DNA of 64,000 nucleotides from CAWGOF01 sp963824225 (GTDB lineage: Bacteria; Acidobacteriota; Polarisedimenticolia; Polarisedimenticolales; Polarisedimenticolaceae), in the NCBI GenBank assembly GCA_963824225.1, contig CAWGOF010000003.1, positions 1,240,001 to 1,304,000 of the forward strand, in the 5' to 3' direction. The translations under genes were made by a program, and so were the position numbers. Below are positions 50,260-59,294 of this stretch, piece after piece. Within the stretch, counting starts at the first letter, position 1; every line of letters starts with the position of its first letter. Below the pieces are notes generated by a model. That model did not search any database, had not been told where the DNA came from, and saw only the letters and a program-made list of their open reading frames with translations.

Positions 50260-53200
50260 ATGCCGAGGCCGATGACGCCTCGCACCAGCATCCTCTGTTT
50301 CGCGCTGGGCTGTGCGCTCGCGGCCACGGCGGCGTCGGCCCAAGTCACCGTCTACGTGGACGACGGCTGCTCCGGTCCAGGTAGCGGCACGCCCGGCGAT
50401 CCGTACTGCTCGATCCAGGCTGGGATCTGCGCCGTCCGCGTCTCGGGCGGCACGGTGCTCGTGAGTCCCGGCACGTACAACGAATCGTTGCGCATGTTCC
50501 CCGGTGTCAGCGTGGTCTCGACCGACGGTCCGGCGGTCACGAAGATCGATGCGACAGGCCGTCCGTGCATCACCGCCCAATGCGTGGCGAGCACGCTGAA
50601 CCTCACCTGCGCCGCGGTCGTGTTCCCGTCGGGCGTGACGAGCGCGGATCGCCTCGAAGGGTTCCGGATCACCGGCGGCTCGGGGCTGCTCCGCGAGCTC
50701 GGCGCGGAGGACGCGGTTACCGGCGGCGGAGTGTTCGTGTTCGACGGCTCGCCGACGATCACGAACAACGAGATCGTGGACAACGTCCTGTCGTCCGGTG
50801 CGACGAAGAACTACTGGGGCGGCGGGATCTACCTGTTCGGGGCGCAGTACGCGAACCCGATCCAGCCCGTGATCACGAACAACCTGATCGAGGGCAATGT
50901 CGCGGACCCGCCGGCGGGCACCGGGAACGACTTGTCCGAGGCGTTCGGCGGTGGGATCTACGTCGGGCGGAACTCGTCGCCGACGGTTACGGGAAACACG
51001 CTGCGCAGCAATCGGGCCGGGCGGGCGACGACGAACCATCAGGAAGCGAGCGGTGGAGGTATCGCCAGCTACAGCACGAACCCCGCGCCGAAACCCGTCA
51101 TCACGCGCAATCTGTTCCAGGACAACTCGAGCGCCGACTTCGGCGGAGCGCTGCATTTCGGTCATGTCGTGCTGGGCTCGACGTTCTACCCGTCCCAGGG
51201 CACGGTCGAGGGAAACGTCATCGAGCTGAACCGCAGCTTCTCGGGAGGTGGGATCCAGACCCTGAGCACCGACGTGCGGCTCGTCGGTAACACGATCGTC
51301 GACAACACGGCGGACTTCGGCGGCGGGATCTCGGCCGCGCAGTCCCAGGCCCTCGGATCCCAGCTGTTCGTGATCAACAACGTGATCGGGTTCAACTCCG
51401 CGCTGCTCTACGGCGGCGGTGGGATCGCCGTCTCGTATGCCGACGTCGAGATCTCGTCGACCGACCTGTACAGCAACGCGCCGGACAACGTCGGGGGCCG
51501 ATTCGACGACCAGGACGTGATCGGTCTCGCGGGCAACGTCAGCGTCAACCCGGCGTTCGTCAGCCGGCAGCCCGGCGCGCGCGATCTGCGCCTCGGCGCG
51601 GCGAGCCCGCTGATCGACACGGGAGACGACGCGGCGTCTCAGGCCAGCGTGGACCTCCTCGGCGCGCCGCGGATCCTCGATGGCACGGGCGACGGCGTCG
51701 CGCGGATCGACCTGGGCGCGTACGAGTTTGCCCGCGATTCCGACAACGACGGGACCCCGGACTGGCTCGACGCCGACGACGACAACGACGGACGTGCGGA
51801 CGGGAGCGACAACTGTCCGACCGTCGCGAACCCGACCCAGGCCGATCTCGACGGCGACGGCCTGGGGGACGCGTGCGACCTGGACGACGACGGTGACGGT
51901 GTTCCCGACGCTTCGGACTGCGCGCCCTCGGCACGCGGCGTGGCCCATGTCGCGGGCCCCGTCTTGAGCTCGCTACGGCTTTCGAAGAGCAGCGGTCAGG
52001 CGCGCCTCGATTGGTACCGCGGCGCCGAGGGGCACGTGTCGAACGTGTATCGCGGCTCGATCGTGCCCCTGACCCCGTGGGCGTACAACGAGGTGTGTCT
52101 CGTCGCCGAGACGACGGCGACGTTCCACCTCGACGGGGCGAATCCGCCGAGCGGAAGCGCGTTCTACTATCTGATCAGCGCGCGGAACACGTGCGGCGAG
52201 AGCATCCTATCCACCGACTCGGCGGACCAGCCCCACAGTCCGGCAGCCGCGTGCGCGAGCCCGAGCCTCGATGGCGACGGCGACGCCGTGGGCAACCTCG
52301 CCGACAACTGCCCGGCCACCGCGAACGCCGGGCAGGCCGACGCCGAGCGGGATTTCGTCGGGGACGTGTGTGACAACTGCCCGACCACCGCGAACCCCGA
52401 TCAATCCGCGAGCGACGGCGACGCGCTGGGCGATGCGTGCGACAACTGTCCGCTCGTACCGAATGCGAACCAGGCCGACGGCGACGGCGACGGCGTGGGC
52501 GACTTGTGCGACAACTGCCTCGACGGCGACGGCGACGGCGACTGCGACGGGCTGGACAACTGCCCGACGGTGCCCAACGCGAATCAGGCCAACGCCGACG
52601 GGGATGCGCTGGGCGACGCGTGCGACACCTGCACGGACACGGACGGCGACGGCTTCGGCAACCCCGGCTTCGGCGCTAGCACGTGCCCGCTGGACAACTG
52701 TCCTGCCGTGTCGAATGCGAACCAGGCGAACGGGGACGGGGACACGCTGGGCGACGTGTGCGACGCGTGCCCCGCTGACGCGGCGAACGACGCGGATTCG
52801 GACACGGTGTGCGGCAACGTGGACAACTGCCCGGCCGTGTCGAATACGAACCAGGCCAATGGCGACGGCGACACGCTGGGGAACGCGTGCGACAACTGCC
52901 CGACGGTGACGAACGCGTCCCAGGCGAACGCCGACGGGGACGCGCTGGGCGACGCGTGTGACCCGTGCCCCGCTGACGCGGCGAACGACGCGGATTCGGA
53001 CACGGTGTGCGGCAACGTGGACAACTGCCCGGCCGTGTCGAATACGAACCAGGCCAATGGCGACGGCGACACGCTGGGGAACGCGTGCGACAACTGCCCG
53101 ACGGTGACGAACGCGTCCCAGGCGAACACCGACGGGGACGCGCTGGGCGATGCGTGCGACACGTGCACCGATACCGACGGCGACGGGCGCGGCGATCCCG

Positions 53201-56200
53201 GCTTCCCGGCCAACACGTGCAACCTGGACAACTGCCCGGCGATCGCGAACCCGACGCAGACGAACGCCGATGGCGACGCGCTGGGCGATGCGTGCGACGC
53301 ATGCCCCGCCGACGCGTCGAACGATGTCGACGGCGACACGATTTGCGGGAATGTCGACAACTGCCCGTCGACCCCGAACTTCAACCAGGCGAACTTCGAC
53401 GGGGACACGCTGGGCGACGTCTGCGATCCCGACGACGACGGCGACGGGTTGGCGGACGCGGCCGACAACTGCCCGCGCGCGGCCAACGTCGGCCAGGCCG
53501 ACGGCGACGGAGATGGCGACGGCGACGCGTGCGACAACTGCCTCGCCGTCCTCAACCCGGGTCAGGAGAACGCGGACGGGGACGCGCTGGGCGACGCGTG
53601 CGATGGCTGTTCGGAGGACGCGGGCAACGATGCGGACGGCGACGATCTGTGCGGCGACGTCGACAACTGCCCTGCGCTATCGAACCGGACGCAGGCCGAT
53701 ATCGACGCGGACGGGATCGGCGACGCCTGCGATCCGTGTCCCACGGACCCCGACCCCGACGGCGACGGCGTGTGCAACGACGAGATCGTGCTCGTTCGCG
53801 AGTCGGACGGCGGCGAGCAGGTCCTCGTGCCGTTCGGCGCGCTCGACGACACGCAGCTCGTCGCGCAGGGCGGCTCGATGCGCTACCTGCCCAACACGAG
53901 CGATCCGGGCCTCGGAATCACCTGGACCGCGCGATTGTTCAACGACGCGACGTGGGCCCCCGGACTGTTCGGGGTCGGCTACGACACCGGGGCCGCCGCG
54001 CAGAACTTGCTGCAGACCTCGGTCGGCGTCGGCACGAAGTCCGTGTACGCGCGGTCGACGTTCGCGATCGCCGACCCCGCGGCGATCGATCGCCTATTCT
54101 TCGGCGCGGACTACGACGACGGGATCGTCGCGTGGATCAACGGCGTCGAGGTGTACCGCTCGCCTAGCATGCCCGCCGGTACGCCGGCCTGGAACGCGTC
54201 CCCCGGCGCGCACGAGTCGAGCAACGGGACGGTGCCACGCTACGACCCACAGGTCGAGATCTCGACCGCCGGGATCCCGGCTCTCGTGGCCGGGACGAAC
54301 GTGCTCGCCGTCGCGGTGTACGACGCGAACGAGGTGGCGAACGATCTCGTGCTCGTGCCGCGGCTGTCGGCGAACTGGATTCCGACGTTGCGCTATCGCG
54401 CCAATTCCGCGGACCCGGGTCTCGGGATCGGCTGGACCGCCGAGACGTTCGACGATTCGAGCTGGACCCCCGGGTTCTACGGCGTGGGGTACGAGACCGC
54501 GACCGGCGCCGAGAACCTGCTCCTGACCGACGTGCCCCCCGGAGCGTCGTCGATCTATACGCGCGCCCCGTTCATGATCCAGGACGTCGCCGACGTGCGG
54601 GACGTGTTCGTGGGCCTGGACTACGACGATGCGGCCGTGGTGTGGGTCAACGGGGTCGAGGTCCTGCGGACGTCGGGGATGCCGCCCGGGACGCCGTCGT
54701 GGAACACGGTCCCGACCGCCTCGCACGAGTCGAGCAACGGCATCGTGCCCGTGTACAACCCGTTCCTCGACGTCACGGCGAGCGTGCTGCCCTTGCTGCA
54801 CAGCGGGATCAACGTCCTCGCCGTCGGCGTCTGGAACGACGCGCCGTCGTCGACCGACCTGGTGCTCGCGGTCCAGCTGTCGATCAACCGGAACGCGCCG
54901 ACCAGCATGTCGTACCTGGCGAACGTATCCAATCCGGGCATCGGCACGAACTGGATCCAGCCCGGGTTCAACGACCTCGGGTGGCCCCGCGGAGCGTACG
55001 GCGTCGGATACGAGAGCGCGACCGGCGGCGGTGCCGACGCGCTGCTCCAGACGAACGTGGCTCCGGGCGCGTTCTCGGTGTACACGCGCGCGACGTTCCC
55101 GGTGGTGAACCGTGCTGCGGTATCGCGTGTGTTCCTGGGCGTCGACTACGACGACGGCGTGGTCGCCTGGATCAACGGCGTCGAGGTGTTCCGGTCGCCG
55201 GAGATGCCCGTCGGGGCGCCCGCGTGGAACACGAACGCGAACCTCCACGAGTCGTCGAACGGTTTGACACCCGACTTCCGTCCGATCCGTGACGTCACGA
55301 CGTCGGCCCTGCCGGCCATCGTCCAGGGGACGAACGTGCTGGCGATCGGCGTGTGGAACAGCGACGCACCGTTCTCGAACGATCTGGTGCTCGTCCCTCG
55401 CCTGTCGATCAACGGATCGACGCTCGACAACTGCCCCGACGTGTCGAATGCGGATCAAGCCGATGGCGACCACGACGGCACGGGCGACGCGTGCGATCTC
55501 GACGACGACGCGGACGGCGTGTTCGACGTCGTGGACAACTGCCGGTCGACATCGAACGTCAATCAGCTCGACGTGGACGGCGACGACGTGGGGGACGTGT
55601 GCGACAACTGTCCCTCGGTGATCAACTCCGGCCAGGGGGACGACGACGGCGACGAGCTCGGAAACGCATGCGACAACTGTACGAGCATCTCGAACCCGCT
55701 CCAGGAGAACGCGGACGGCGACGCCTTGGGCGACGTGTGCGACCCGGACGACGACAACGACACGATCAACGATGCCGTGGACAACTGTCCGTTCCACGCG
55801 AACGCGGGTCAGCAGAACGGGGACGGCGACCCGTTCGGCGACGCCTGCGACTGTGCATCGGCTTCGTCGATCATCTGGTCCCGGCCCGGCGAGGCCACGA
55901 CTCTGCGCCTGACCCACAACCGTGGGACCGGCGTCTCGACGCTGAGCTGGGCCGCCCCGTCGTTCACCGGAACGACGGCGCCCCTGGTCTATGACGTGCT
56001 GCGCTCCACGGCGTCCTCGGACTTCGTCGGCCCGTCGGCGACCTGCCTCGAATCGGATGGAGCGGACCTCGGGGCGACCGACTCGGTGACCCCGGCGGCG
56101 GGGACGCTGCGCGCGTTTCTCGTCCGCGCGCAGAACACCTGTCCGAGCGGGTCGGGCAGCCTGGGGACGAACTCCGCGGGCGTCGAGCGCCTCGGCCGGA

Positions 56201-56211
56201 ACTGCCCGTAA
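50260..56211 (+). CDS. Giant secreted protein 2, paralogue with the same domain order
   Basis: A 1983-residue exported paralogue of the preceding protein. The signal peptide (ILCFALGCALAATAASA) leads into a beta-helix domain (residues 29-490) that is strongly similar to protein 1 (SVVSTDGPAVTKI, NRSFSGGGIQT). Next are two TSP3 repeats, a fibronectin-like module (560-670), a TSP3 array (672-1170), three WINGVEV modules (1206-1718), TSP3 (1720-1865) and a terminal fibronectin-like module ending NCP. ATG 50260 follows GAGGAG; the gap of 14 bases implies one transcript with protein 1. Within the TSP3 array a 198-base unit is duplicated almost exactly. As in protein 1 there is no recognisable anchor. 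Confidence 0.88.
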   Translation: MPRPMTPRTSILCFALGCALAATAASAQVTVYVDDGCSGPGSGTPGDPYCSIQAGICAVRVSGGTVLVSPGTYNESLRMFPGVSVVSTDGPAVTKIDATGRPCITAQCVASTLNLTCAAVVFPSGVTSADRLEGFRITGGSGLLRELGAEDAVTGGGVFVFDGSPTITNNEIVDNVLSSGATKNYWGGGIYLFGAQYANPIQPVITNNLIEGNVADPPAGTGNDLSEAFGGGIYVGRNSSPTVTGNTLRSNRAGRATTNHQEASGGGIASYSTNPAPKPVITRNLFQDNSSADFGGALHFGHVVLGSTFYPSQGTVEGNVIELNRSFSGGGIQTLSTDVRLVGNTIVDNTADFGGGISAAQSQALGSQLFVINNVIGFNSALLYGGGGIAVSYADVEISSTDLYSNAPDNVGGRFDDQDVIGLAGNVSVNPAFVSRQPGARDLRLGAASPLIDTGDDAASQASVDLLGAPRILDGTGDGVARIDLGAYEFARDSDNDGTPDWLDADDDNDGRADGSDNCPTVANPTQADLDGDGLGDACDLDDDGDGVPDASDCAPSARGVAHVAGPVLSSLRLSKSSGQARLDWYRGAEGHVSNVYRGSIVPLTPWAYNEVCLVAETTATFHLDGANPPSGSAFYYLISARNTCGESILSTDSADQPHSPAAACASPSLDGDGDAVGNLADNCPATANAGQADAERDFVGDVCDNCPTTANPDQSASDGDALGDACDNCPLVPNANQADGDGDGVGDLCDNCLDGDGDGDCDGLDNCPTVPNANQANADGDALGDACDTCTDTDGDGFGNPGFGASTCPLDNCPAVSNANQANGDGDTLGDVCDACPADAANDADSDTVCGNVDNCPAVSNTNQANGDGDTLGNACDNCPTVTNASQANADGDALGDACDPCPADAANDADSDTVCGNVDNCPAVSNTNQANGDGDTLGNACDNCPTVTNASQANTDGDALGDACDTCTDTDGDGRGDPGFPANTCNLDNCPAIANPTQTNADGDALGDACDACPADASNDVDGDTICGNVDNCPSTPNFNQANFDGDTLGDVCDPDDDGDGLADAADNCPRAANVGQADGDGDGDGDACDNCLAVLNPGQENADGDALGDACDGCSEDAGNDADGDDLCGDVDNCPALSNRTQADIDADGIGDACDPCPTDPDPDGDGVCNDEIVLVRESDGGEQVLVPFGALDDTQLVAQGGSMRYLPNTSDPGLGITWTARLFNDATWAPGLFGVGYDTGAAAQNLLQTSVGVGTKSVYARSTFAIADPAAIDRLFFGADYDDGIVAWINGVEVYRSPSMPAGTPAWNASPGAHESSNGTVPRYDPQVEISTAGIPALVAGTNVLAVAVYDANEVANDLVLVPRLSANWIPTLRYRANSADPGLGIGWTAETFDDSSWTPGFYGVGYETATGAENLLLTDVPPGASSIYTRAPFMIQDVADVRDVFVGLDYDDAAVVWVNGVEVLRTSGMPPGTPSWNTVPTASHESSNGIVPVYNPFLDVTASVLPLLHSGINVLAVGVWNDAPSSTDLVLAVQLSINRNAPTSMSYLANVSNPGIGTNWIQPGFNDLGWPRGAYGVGYESATGGGADALLQTNVAPGAFSVYTRATFPVVNRAAVSRVFLGVDYDDGVVAWINGVEVFRSPEMPVGAPAWNTNANLHESSNGLTPDFRPIRDVTTSALPAIVQGTNVLAIGVWNSDAPFSNDLVLVPRLSINGSTLDNCPDVSNADQADGDHDGTGDACDLDDDADGVFDVVDNCRSTSNVNQLDVDGDDVGDVCDNCPSVINSGQGDDDGDELGNACDNCTSISNPLQENADGDALGDVCDPDDDNDTINDAVDNCPFHANAGQQNGDGDPFGDACDCASASSIIWSRPGEATTLRLTHNRGTGVSTLSWAAPSFTGTTAPLVYDVLRSTASSDFVGPSATCLESDGADLGATDSVTPAAGTLRAFLVRAQNTCPSGSGSLGTNSAGVERLGRNCP
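52766..53161 (+). repeat. Recent 198-bp tandem duplication inside the TSP3 array
   Basis: Bases 52766-52963 and 52964-53161 are nearly identical, with only a few scattered differences toward the 3' end. The unit equals 66 codons (CPADAANDADSDTV... to ...GDACD), that is, about two and a half TSP3 repeats, so the frame is kept. Neighbouring TSP3 repeats are far more divergent. Confidence 0.88.
53876..55415 (+). repeat. Three tandem copies of the WINGVEV module in giant protein 2
   Basis: Copies begin near 53876, 54386 and 54896. Each carries SDPG/SNPG(L/I)G, FGVGY or YGVGYE, DYDDG or DYDDA followed by W(I/V)NGVEV, ESSNG and a final hydrophobic strand pair. They match the modules of protein 1 in order and number, so the triplication predates duplication of the whole gene. 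Confidence 0.75.
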
Positions 56212-56225
56212 GACGCTCCGTGCGG

Positions 56226-56254
56226 TTGTTTCCCCGCGGGGATTCGACTATAGT
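56226..56254 (+). promoter_or_regulatory. Promoter of the two lipoprotein genes
   Basis: TTGTTT (56226-56231), 17-base spacer containing a CCCCGCGGGG palindrome, then TATAGT (56249-56254). The leader to the ATG at 56323 would be about 62 bases. Confidence 0.6.
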
Positions 56255-56322
56255 GGCCCGCCTTTCCAGGCACCGGTCGTAGCGTATTCGCGCGACGCGG
56301 GGGCGCGGAGTCGAGGGTCGGC

Positions 56323-56991
56323 ATGGCGGTTGGACGATTCATGGCCGTGGGGATCGTGGTCGCGACCGTGCTCGGGGCCGCGGGTTGCACGAACTCCGAC
56401 CCTCTGACACCCGGGGGCGCCACGCTGCACGTCAACGTGGTGATCGCGAACTCGGAGACGCGCTTCGACGAGGCGTTCTTCTTCATCCGGCAGATCTTCG
56501 TCGAACCCACCGATCCGCTGGCGCTGTCGGCGGGCGCCGAGCCGCTCGCGCTGATCAACCCGCGCGACGTGATCGAGATCAACGCCAACAACGAAGGGTT
56601 CCAGTTCACCATCCCGGTCAATCTGGGGACCGGGCCGTGGCGCGTGACGTCGATGCGTCTCGACGGGTTCGTCTATCAGGATTTCGATCCGCCCGCGTCG
56701 AGCGCGACGTGCGAAGACTACGTCGCCCTTTGGGCCCCCTCAGACGCGTTCACCGACCTGACGATCCTGCCTGGCTCGACGTTCGACATCGTCCCGGGCA
56801 GGCTGAACGAGCTGACGATCACGTTCGATCACCCGGCGTTCGTATCCGCGTTCCAGGACTCGTTCGTGTGTGTCCCGACCGGCGTGCTGGGCTGCCCGGA
56901 TGTGTGGTGTCTGGCCCCCCCGTTGGACGATCCGTTCTTCAATCCGGCGCCCCTGTTCCTCCAGGCCCCGCAGTACCTGTCGTTCGAGTGA
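56323..56991 (+). CDS. Lipoprotein of unknown function downstream of the giant proteins
   Basis: A 222-residue protein with a lipoprotein signal: hydrophobic FMAVGIVVATVLGAA followed by Cys22 in a VLGAAGC lipobox. The mature part is beta-rich (ATLHVNVVIANSETRFDEAFFFIRQIFVEP, PWRVTSMRLDGFVYQDFDPP) with further cysteines near the C-terminus (CVPTGVLGCPDVWC). I do not recognise a family. Its stop overlaps the next gene's start as GTGA, so the two lipoproteins are coupled. Location after the giant TSP3 genes suggests a role in their export or anchoring, which is speculation. Confidence 0.75.
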   Translation: MAVGRFMAVGIVVATVLGAAGCTNSDPLTPGGATLHVNVVIANSETRFDEAFFFIRQIFVEPTDPLALSAGAEPLALINPRDVIEINANNEGFQFTIPVNLGTGPWRVTSMRLDGFVYQDFDPPASSATCEDYVALWAPSDAFTDLTILPGSTFDIVPGRLNELTITFDHPAFVSAFQDSFVCVPTGVLGCPDVWCLAPPLDDPFFNPAPLFLQAPQYLSFE

Positions 56992-57887
56992 TCGAATCAC
57001 CCGCCGCTCGCGCCCTCGCGGCCGCGCTCGGCCTGGGGATCGGGTTGGTCGGGTGCACGGCGGAGGATCCCGTCGTGCGGCAGATCGGCACCGCGGTTCC
57101 GTTTTTGACGGATTCGAACCTCGCGACCCAGACGGTCACGAGCGATCCGACCGCGCACACGATCCAGGCCGCCGAATGGGTCGTCGCCCGGGCGGACTTC
57201 ACGATCGACGGGGTCACGACCGATCTGACGTTCGGCGAGCCATGCACGTTCACCGATACCGCGCTGGTCACGAGCCGCGGGACCGACCCGTGCGCGAGCG
57301 GGGTCGTGATCGCCTCCGGGCTCGTCGCGCGGCCGGCGACGCTCGAGCTCACGCTGGCGATGACCGTGAGGCGCGCCGAGCCGCTGCTCCTCCTGCCGAA
57401 CGACGACTTCGACGGTGACGGAGTGGTGAACGCGACGGACAACTGCGTGCTGATCGACAACCCGGATCAGCGGTCGAGCCCGGGTGTCGATTTCGGGGAC
57501 GCCTGCTCGGTCCGCAATACCATCTCGGGCGCTCAGTTCCTCGACAGCGATCGCGACGGGATCGCCGATCTGATCGACAACTGTACGCACGTGGCGAACC
57601 CGGAGCAGGAGGACACGCAGGGGGGCGGCATCTTCGGCATCCCGGACGCGATCGGGGACGCCTGCACCGAGCAAGTTGCGATCGTACGAGTCTCGGGGAA
57701 CCCGGTGATCGTGCTGAGCTTGGGTCCCGTGGCCGTGCTGCAGGAGCAGTTCCGGGCGACGTTGTTGAAGGTCGACTTCCAGTCCGGGAGCGCCCTGACC
57801 TGCAACTGGCCCGCGGCGGTCTGCGACCTGGACCCGGGCGCGATCGATTTCTGTGCCGACTCGACGGCGCTCGGCGGCTGCTCCTGA
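56988..57887 (+). CDS. Lipoprotein with TSP3-like calcium repeats
   Basis: A 299-residue protein with a lipobox (LGLGIGLVGC, Cys22 or so). The middle is a beta-rich domain (AEWVVARADFTIDGVTTDLTFGEPC). Two TSP3-type repeats follow (DDFDGDGVVNATDNCVLIDNPDQ and DSDRDGIADLIDNCTHVANPEQ), the same repeat class that dominates the two giant proteins upstream. The C-terminus carries paired cysteines (CNWPAAVCDLD, CADSTALGGCS). GTG 56988 overlaps the preceding stop. A membrane-tethered protein sharing the repeat type of its secreted neighbours could dock with them through calcium; that is inference. Confidence 0.77.
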   Translation: MIESPAARALAAALGLGIGLVGCTAEDPVVRQIGTAVPFLTDSNLATQTVTSDPTAHTIQAAEWVVARADFTIDGVTTDLTFGEPCTFTDTALVTSRGTDPCASGVVIASGLVARPATLELTLAMTVRRAEPLLLLPNDDFDGDGVVNATDNCVLIDNPDQRSSPGVDFGDACSVRNTISGAQFLDSDRDGIADLIDNCTHVANPEQEDTQGGGIFGIPDAIGDACTEQVAIVRVSGNPVIVLSLGPVAVLQEQFRATLLKVDFQSGSALTCNWPAAVCDLDPGAIDFCADSTALGGCS

Positions 57888-57900
57888 CCCGATCGAGACC

Positions 57901-58524
57901 CTACGAAGCGCCCCGGCGGCGCCGTCCCGCTTTCGACTTGCCCGCGTGGTGCTCGAACAACGAATCGAGGAACGCGGCGAGCGCGGACGGATCGACGGGC
58001 TTGGCGAAGCACCGGGTCGCGCCACACTCGAGGATCCGGGCCTCGATCTCGATCGACGGGTAGGCGCTCATGCCGATCACGATCGTCCCCGAGGTCTCGG
58101 GATCGGCCTTGATCGTCCGGCACGCTTGGAACCCATCGACGCCGGGAAGGCGCAGGTCGAGCACCACGGCATCGGGATGGAACGTCACGACCAGGCGACC
58201 GGCCTCGAAGCCGTCCCCCGCGGTCAGCACCTCGTACGGCGTGGCGCGGGTCGCCAGGTGCTCGGCGAGCATGTGCCGGACACCTGGCTCTGCATCGACG
58301 ACGAGGACCTTGACCCGTCCGGAGCCGTCCCGCAGCTCCTCCGGAAGGGGCATCCCGTTGTCGCGCATGAACCGGATGAGATCCTCTCGGCGAATGCGCC
58401 GGTGCCCACCCGGGGTGCGGAACGCCGGAAGACGCCCGGCGTTGACCCAGTTGATGATCGACAGCGGCGAGACATGGCACAACCTCGCCGCCTCGAACGT
58501 CGTGAACACTGGTTTGCGGCTCAT
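57901..58524 (-). CDS. HTH (excisionase/BldC-like) plus receiver-domain protein, second copy
   Basis: A 207-residue paralogue of the regulator at 28935-29588. The DNA-binding domain is VFTTFEAARLCHVSPLSIINW with FRTPGGHRRIRREDL. The receiver has the phospho-acceptor Asp in DAVVLDLRLPGVDG and the Lys in CFAKPVD, but its acidic pocket reads VLVVDAEPG where the paralogue has VLVVDDEPD. One metal-binding acid is thus replaced by Ala, which may weaken phosphorylation. The C-terminus is basic (KSKAGRRRRGAS). It is transcribed from a minus-strand promoter at 58566-58594 and is convergent with the lipoprotein operon. Confidence 0.83.
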   Translation of the reverse strand: MSRKPVFTTFEAARLCHVSPLSIINWVNAGRLPAFRTPGGHRRIRREDLIRFMRDNGMPLPEELRDGSGRVKVLVVDAEPGVRHMLAEHLATRATPYEVLTAGDGFEAGRLVVTFHPDAVVLDLRLPGVDGFQACRTIKADPETSGTIVIGMSAYPSIEIEARILECGATRCFAKPVDPSALAAFLDSLFEHHAGKSKAGRRRRGAS

Positions 58525-58565
58525 GCGATCGACCTTAGCTTTTTTAACAATTGCAAGATGCGATC

Positions 58566-58594
58566 AATATCGGTCAAGCACCTGAAGTTGTCAA
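58566..58594 (-). promoter_or_regulatory. Promoter of the second HTH-receiver gene
   Basis: Minus-strand TTGACA (58589-58594), 17-base spacer, GATATT (58566-58571). The start near 58559 gives a 35-base leader. The gap is AT-richer than its surroundings. Confidence 0.55.
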
Positions 58595-58613
58595 GCGAAC
58601 GGACCCGCGCCGA

Positions 58614-59294
58614 TCAGCCCGTGAACTTGTACCCCACGCGGTGCACGGTCACGATCCAGCTGGGGTGGTCCGGCCGATCCTCGATCTTCTTGCGCAGCTT
58701 CGCCACGTGCATGTCGACGGTGCGCGTCAGCGGGACCTCGTCGTACCCCCAAACCGCGTCGAGCAGGCGCTCGCGCGGCAAGACCTCGCCGCGGTGCTCG
58801 ATCAGGAAGTGCATGAGCTTGAACTCGCGCGGCGACAGGGTCAGCGCGTGTCCGTTCTTGCGCGCTTCCGTGCGCTGGAAGTCGATCTCCACGTCGCCGA
58901 ACCGGTACTGTTCGAGCCCTCCGGGGAACGCCGAGCTCCGCCGCAGGACCGCCTCCACGCGAGCGATGAGCTCGAGGAAGCTGAACGGCTTGGTGACGTA
59001 GTCGTCGGCGCCGGTTTTGAGGCCCAGAACCTTGTCGATCTCCTGACCCCGCGCCGTGAGCATGATGATCGGGACGGTCCCGCCGTTGCGCCGGATCTTC
59101 CGGCACACGTCGAGCCCATTCATCTTGGGCAGCATCACGTCCAGGATCACCAGGTCGTGCTGGCCGTCGCTCGCGAGCCTGAGCCCTTCGACACCGTCCG
59201 AGGCCGTGCGAACTTCGTACCCCTCGTACGCGAACCCGTCGCGCAGGGCCACCGCCATGGCCTCGTCGTCCTCGATGACCAGGACGCGAGGCAT
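58614..59294 (-). CDS. OmpR/PhoB-family response regulator
   Basis: A 226-residue two-component regulator. The receiver has VLVIEDDEAMAVAL, the acceptor Asp in LVILDVMLPKMNGLDV, Thr in MLTARG and Lys in VTKPFSFLEL. The winged-helix domain has LSPREFKLMHFLIEHRGEVLPRERLLDAVWG and RTVDMHVAKLRKKI. Its ATG shares one base with the histidine kinase stop (TGATG), so the kinase is made first and the two are coupled. PhoB-like 11-bp spaced repeats upstream of the kinase gene could be its own target. Confidence 0.92.
   Translation of the reverse strand: MPRVLVIEDDEAMAVALRDGFAYEGYEVRTASDGVEGLRLASDGQHDLVILDVMLPKMNGLDVCRKIRRNGGTVPIIMLTARGQEIDKVLGLKTGADDYVTKPFSFLELIARVEAVLRRSSAFPGGLEQYRFGDVEIDFQRTEARKNGHALTLSPREFKLMHFLIEHRGEVLPRERLLDAVWGYDEVPLTRTVDMHVAKLRKKIEDRPDHPSWIVTVHRVGYKFTG

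Noticed and set aside
50150..56211. PEP-CTERM or LPXTG sorting signal at the ends of the giant proteins
   Set aside because: Both end in the last strand of a fibronectin-like module with a final Cys-Pro; there is no Pro-Glu-Pro, hydrophobic helix or basic tail. The same ending occurs internally in protein 1.
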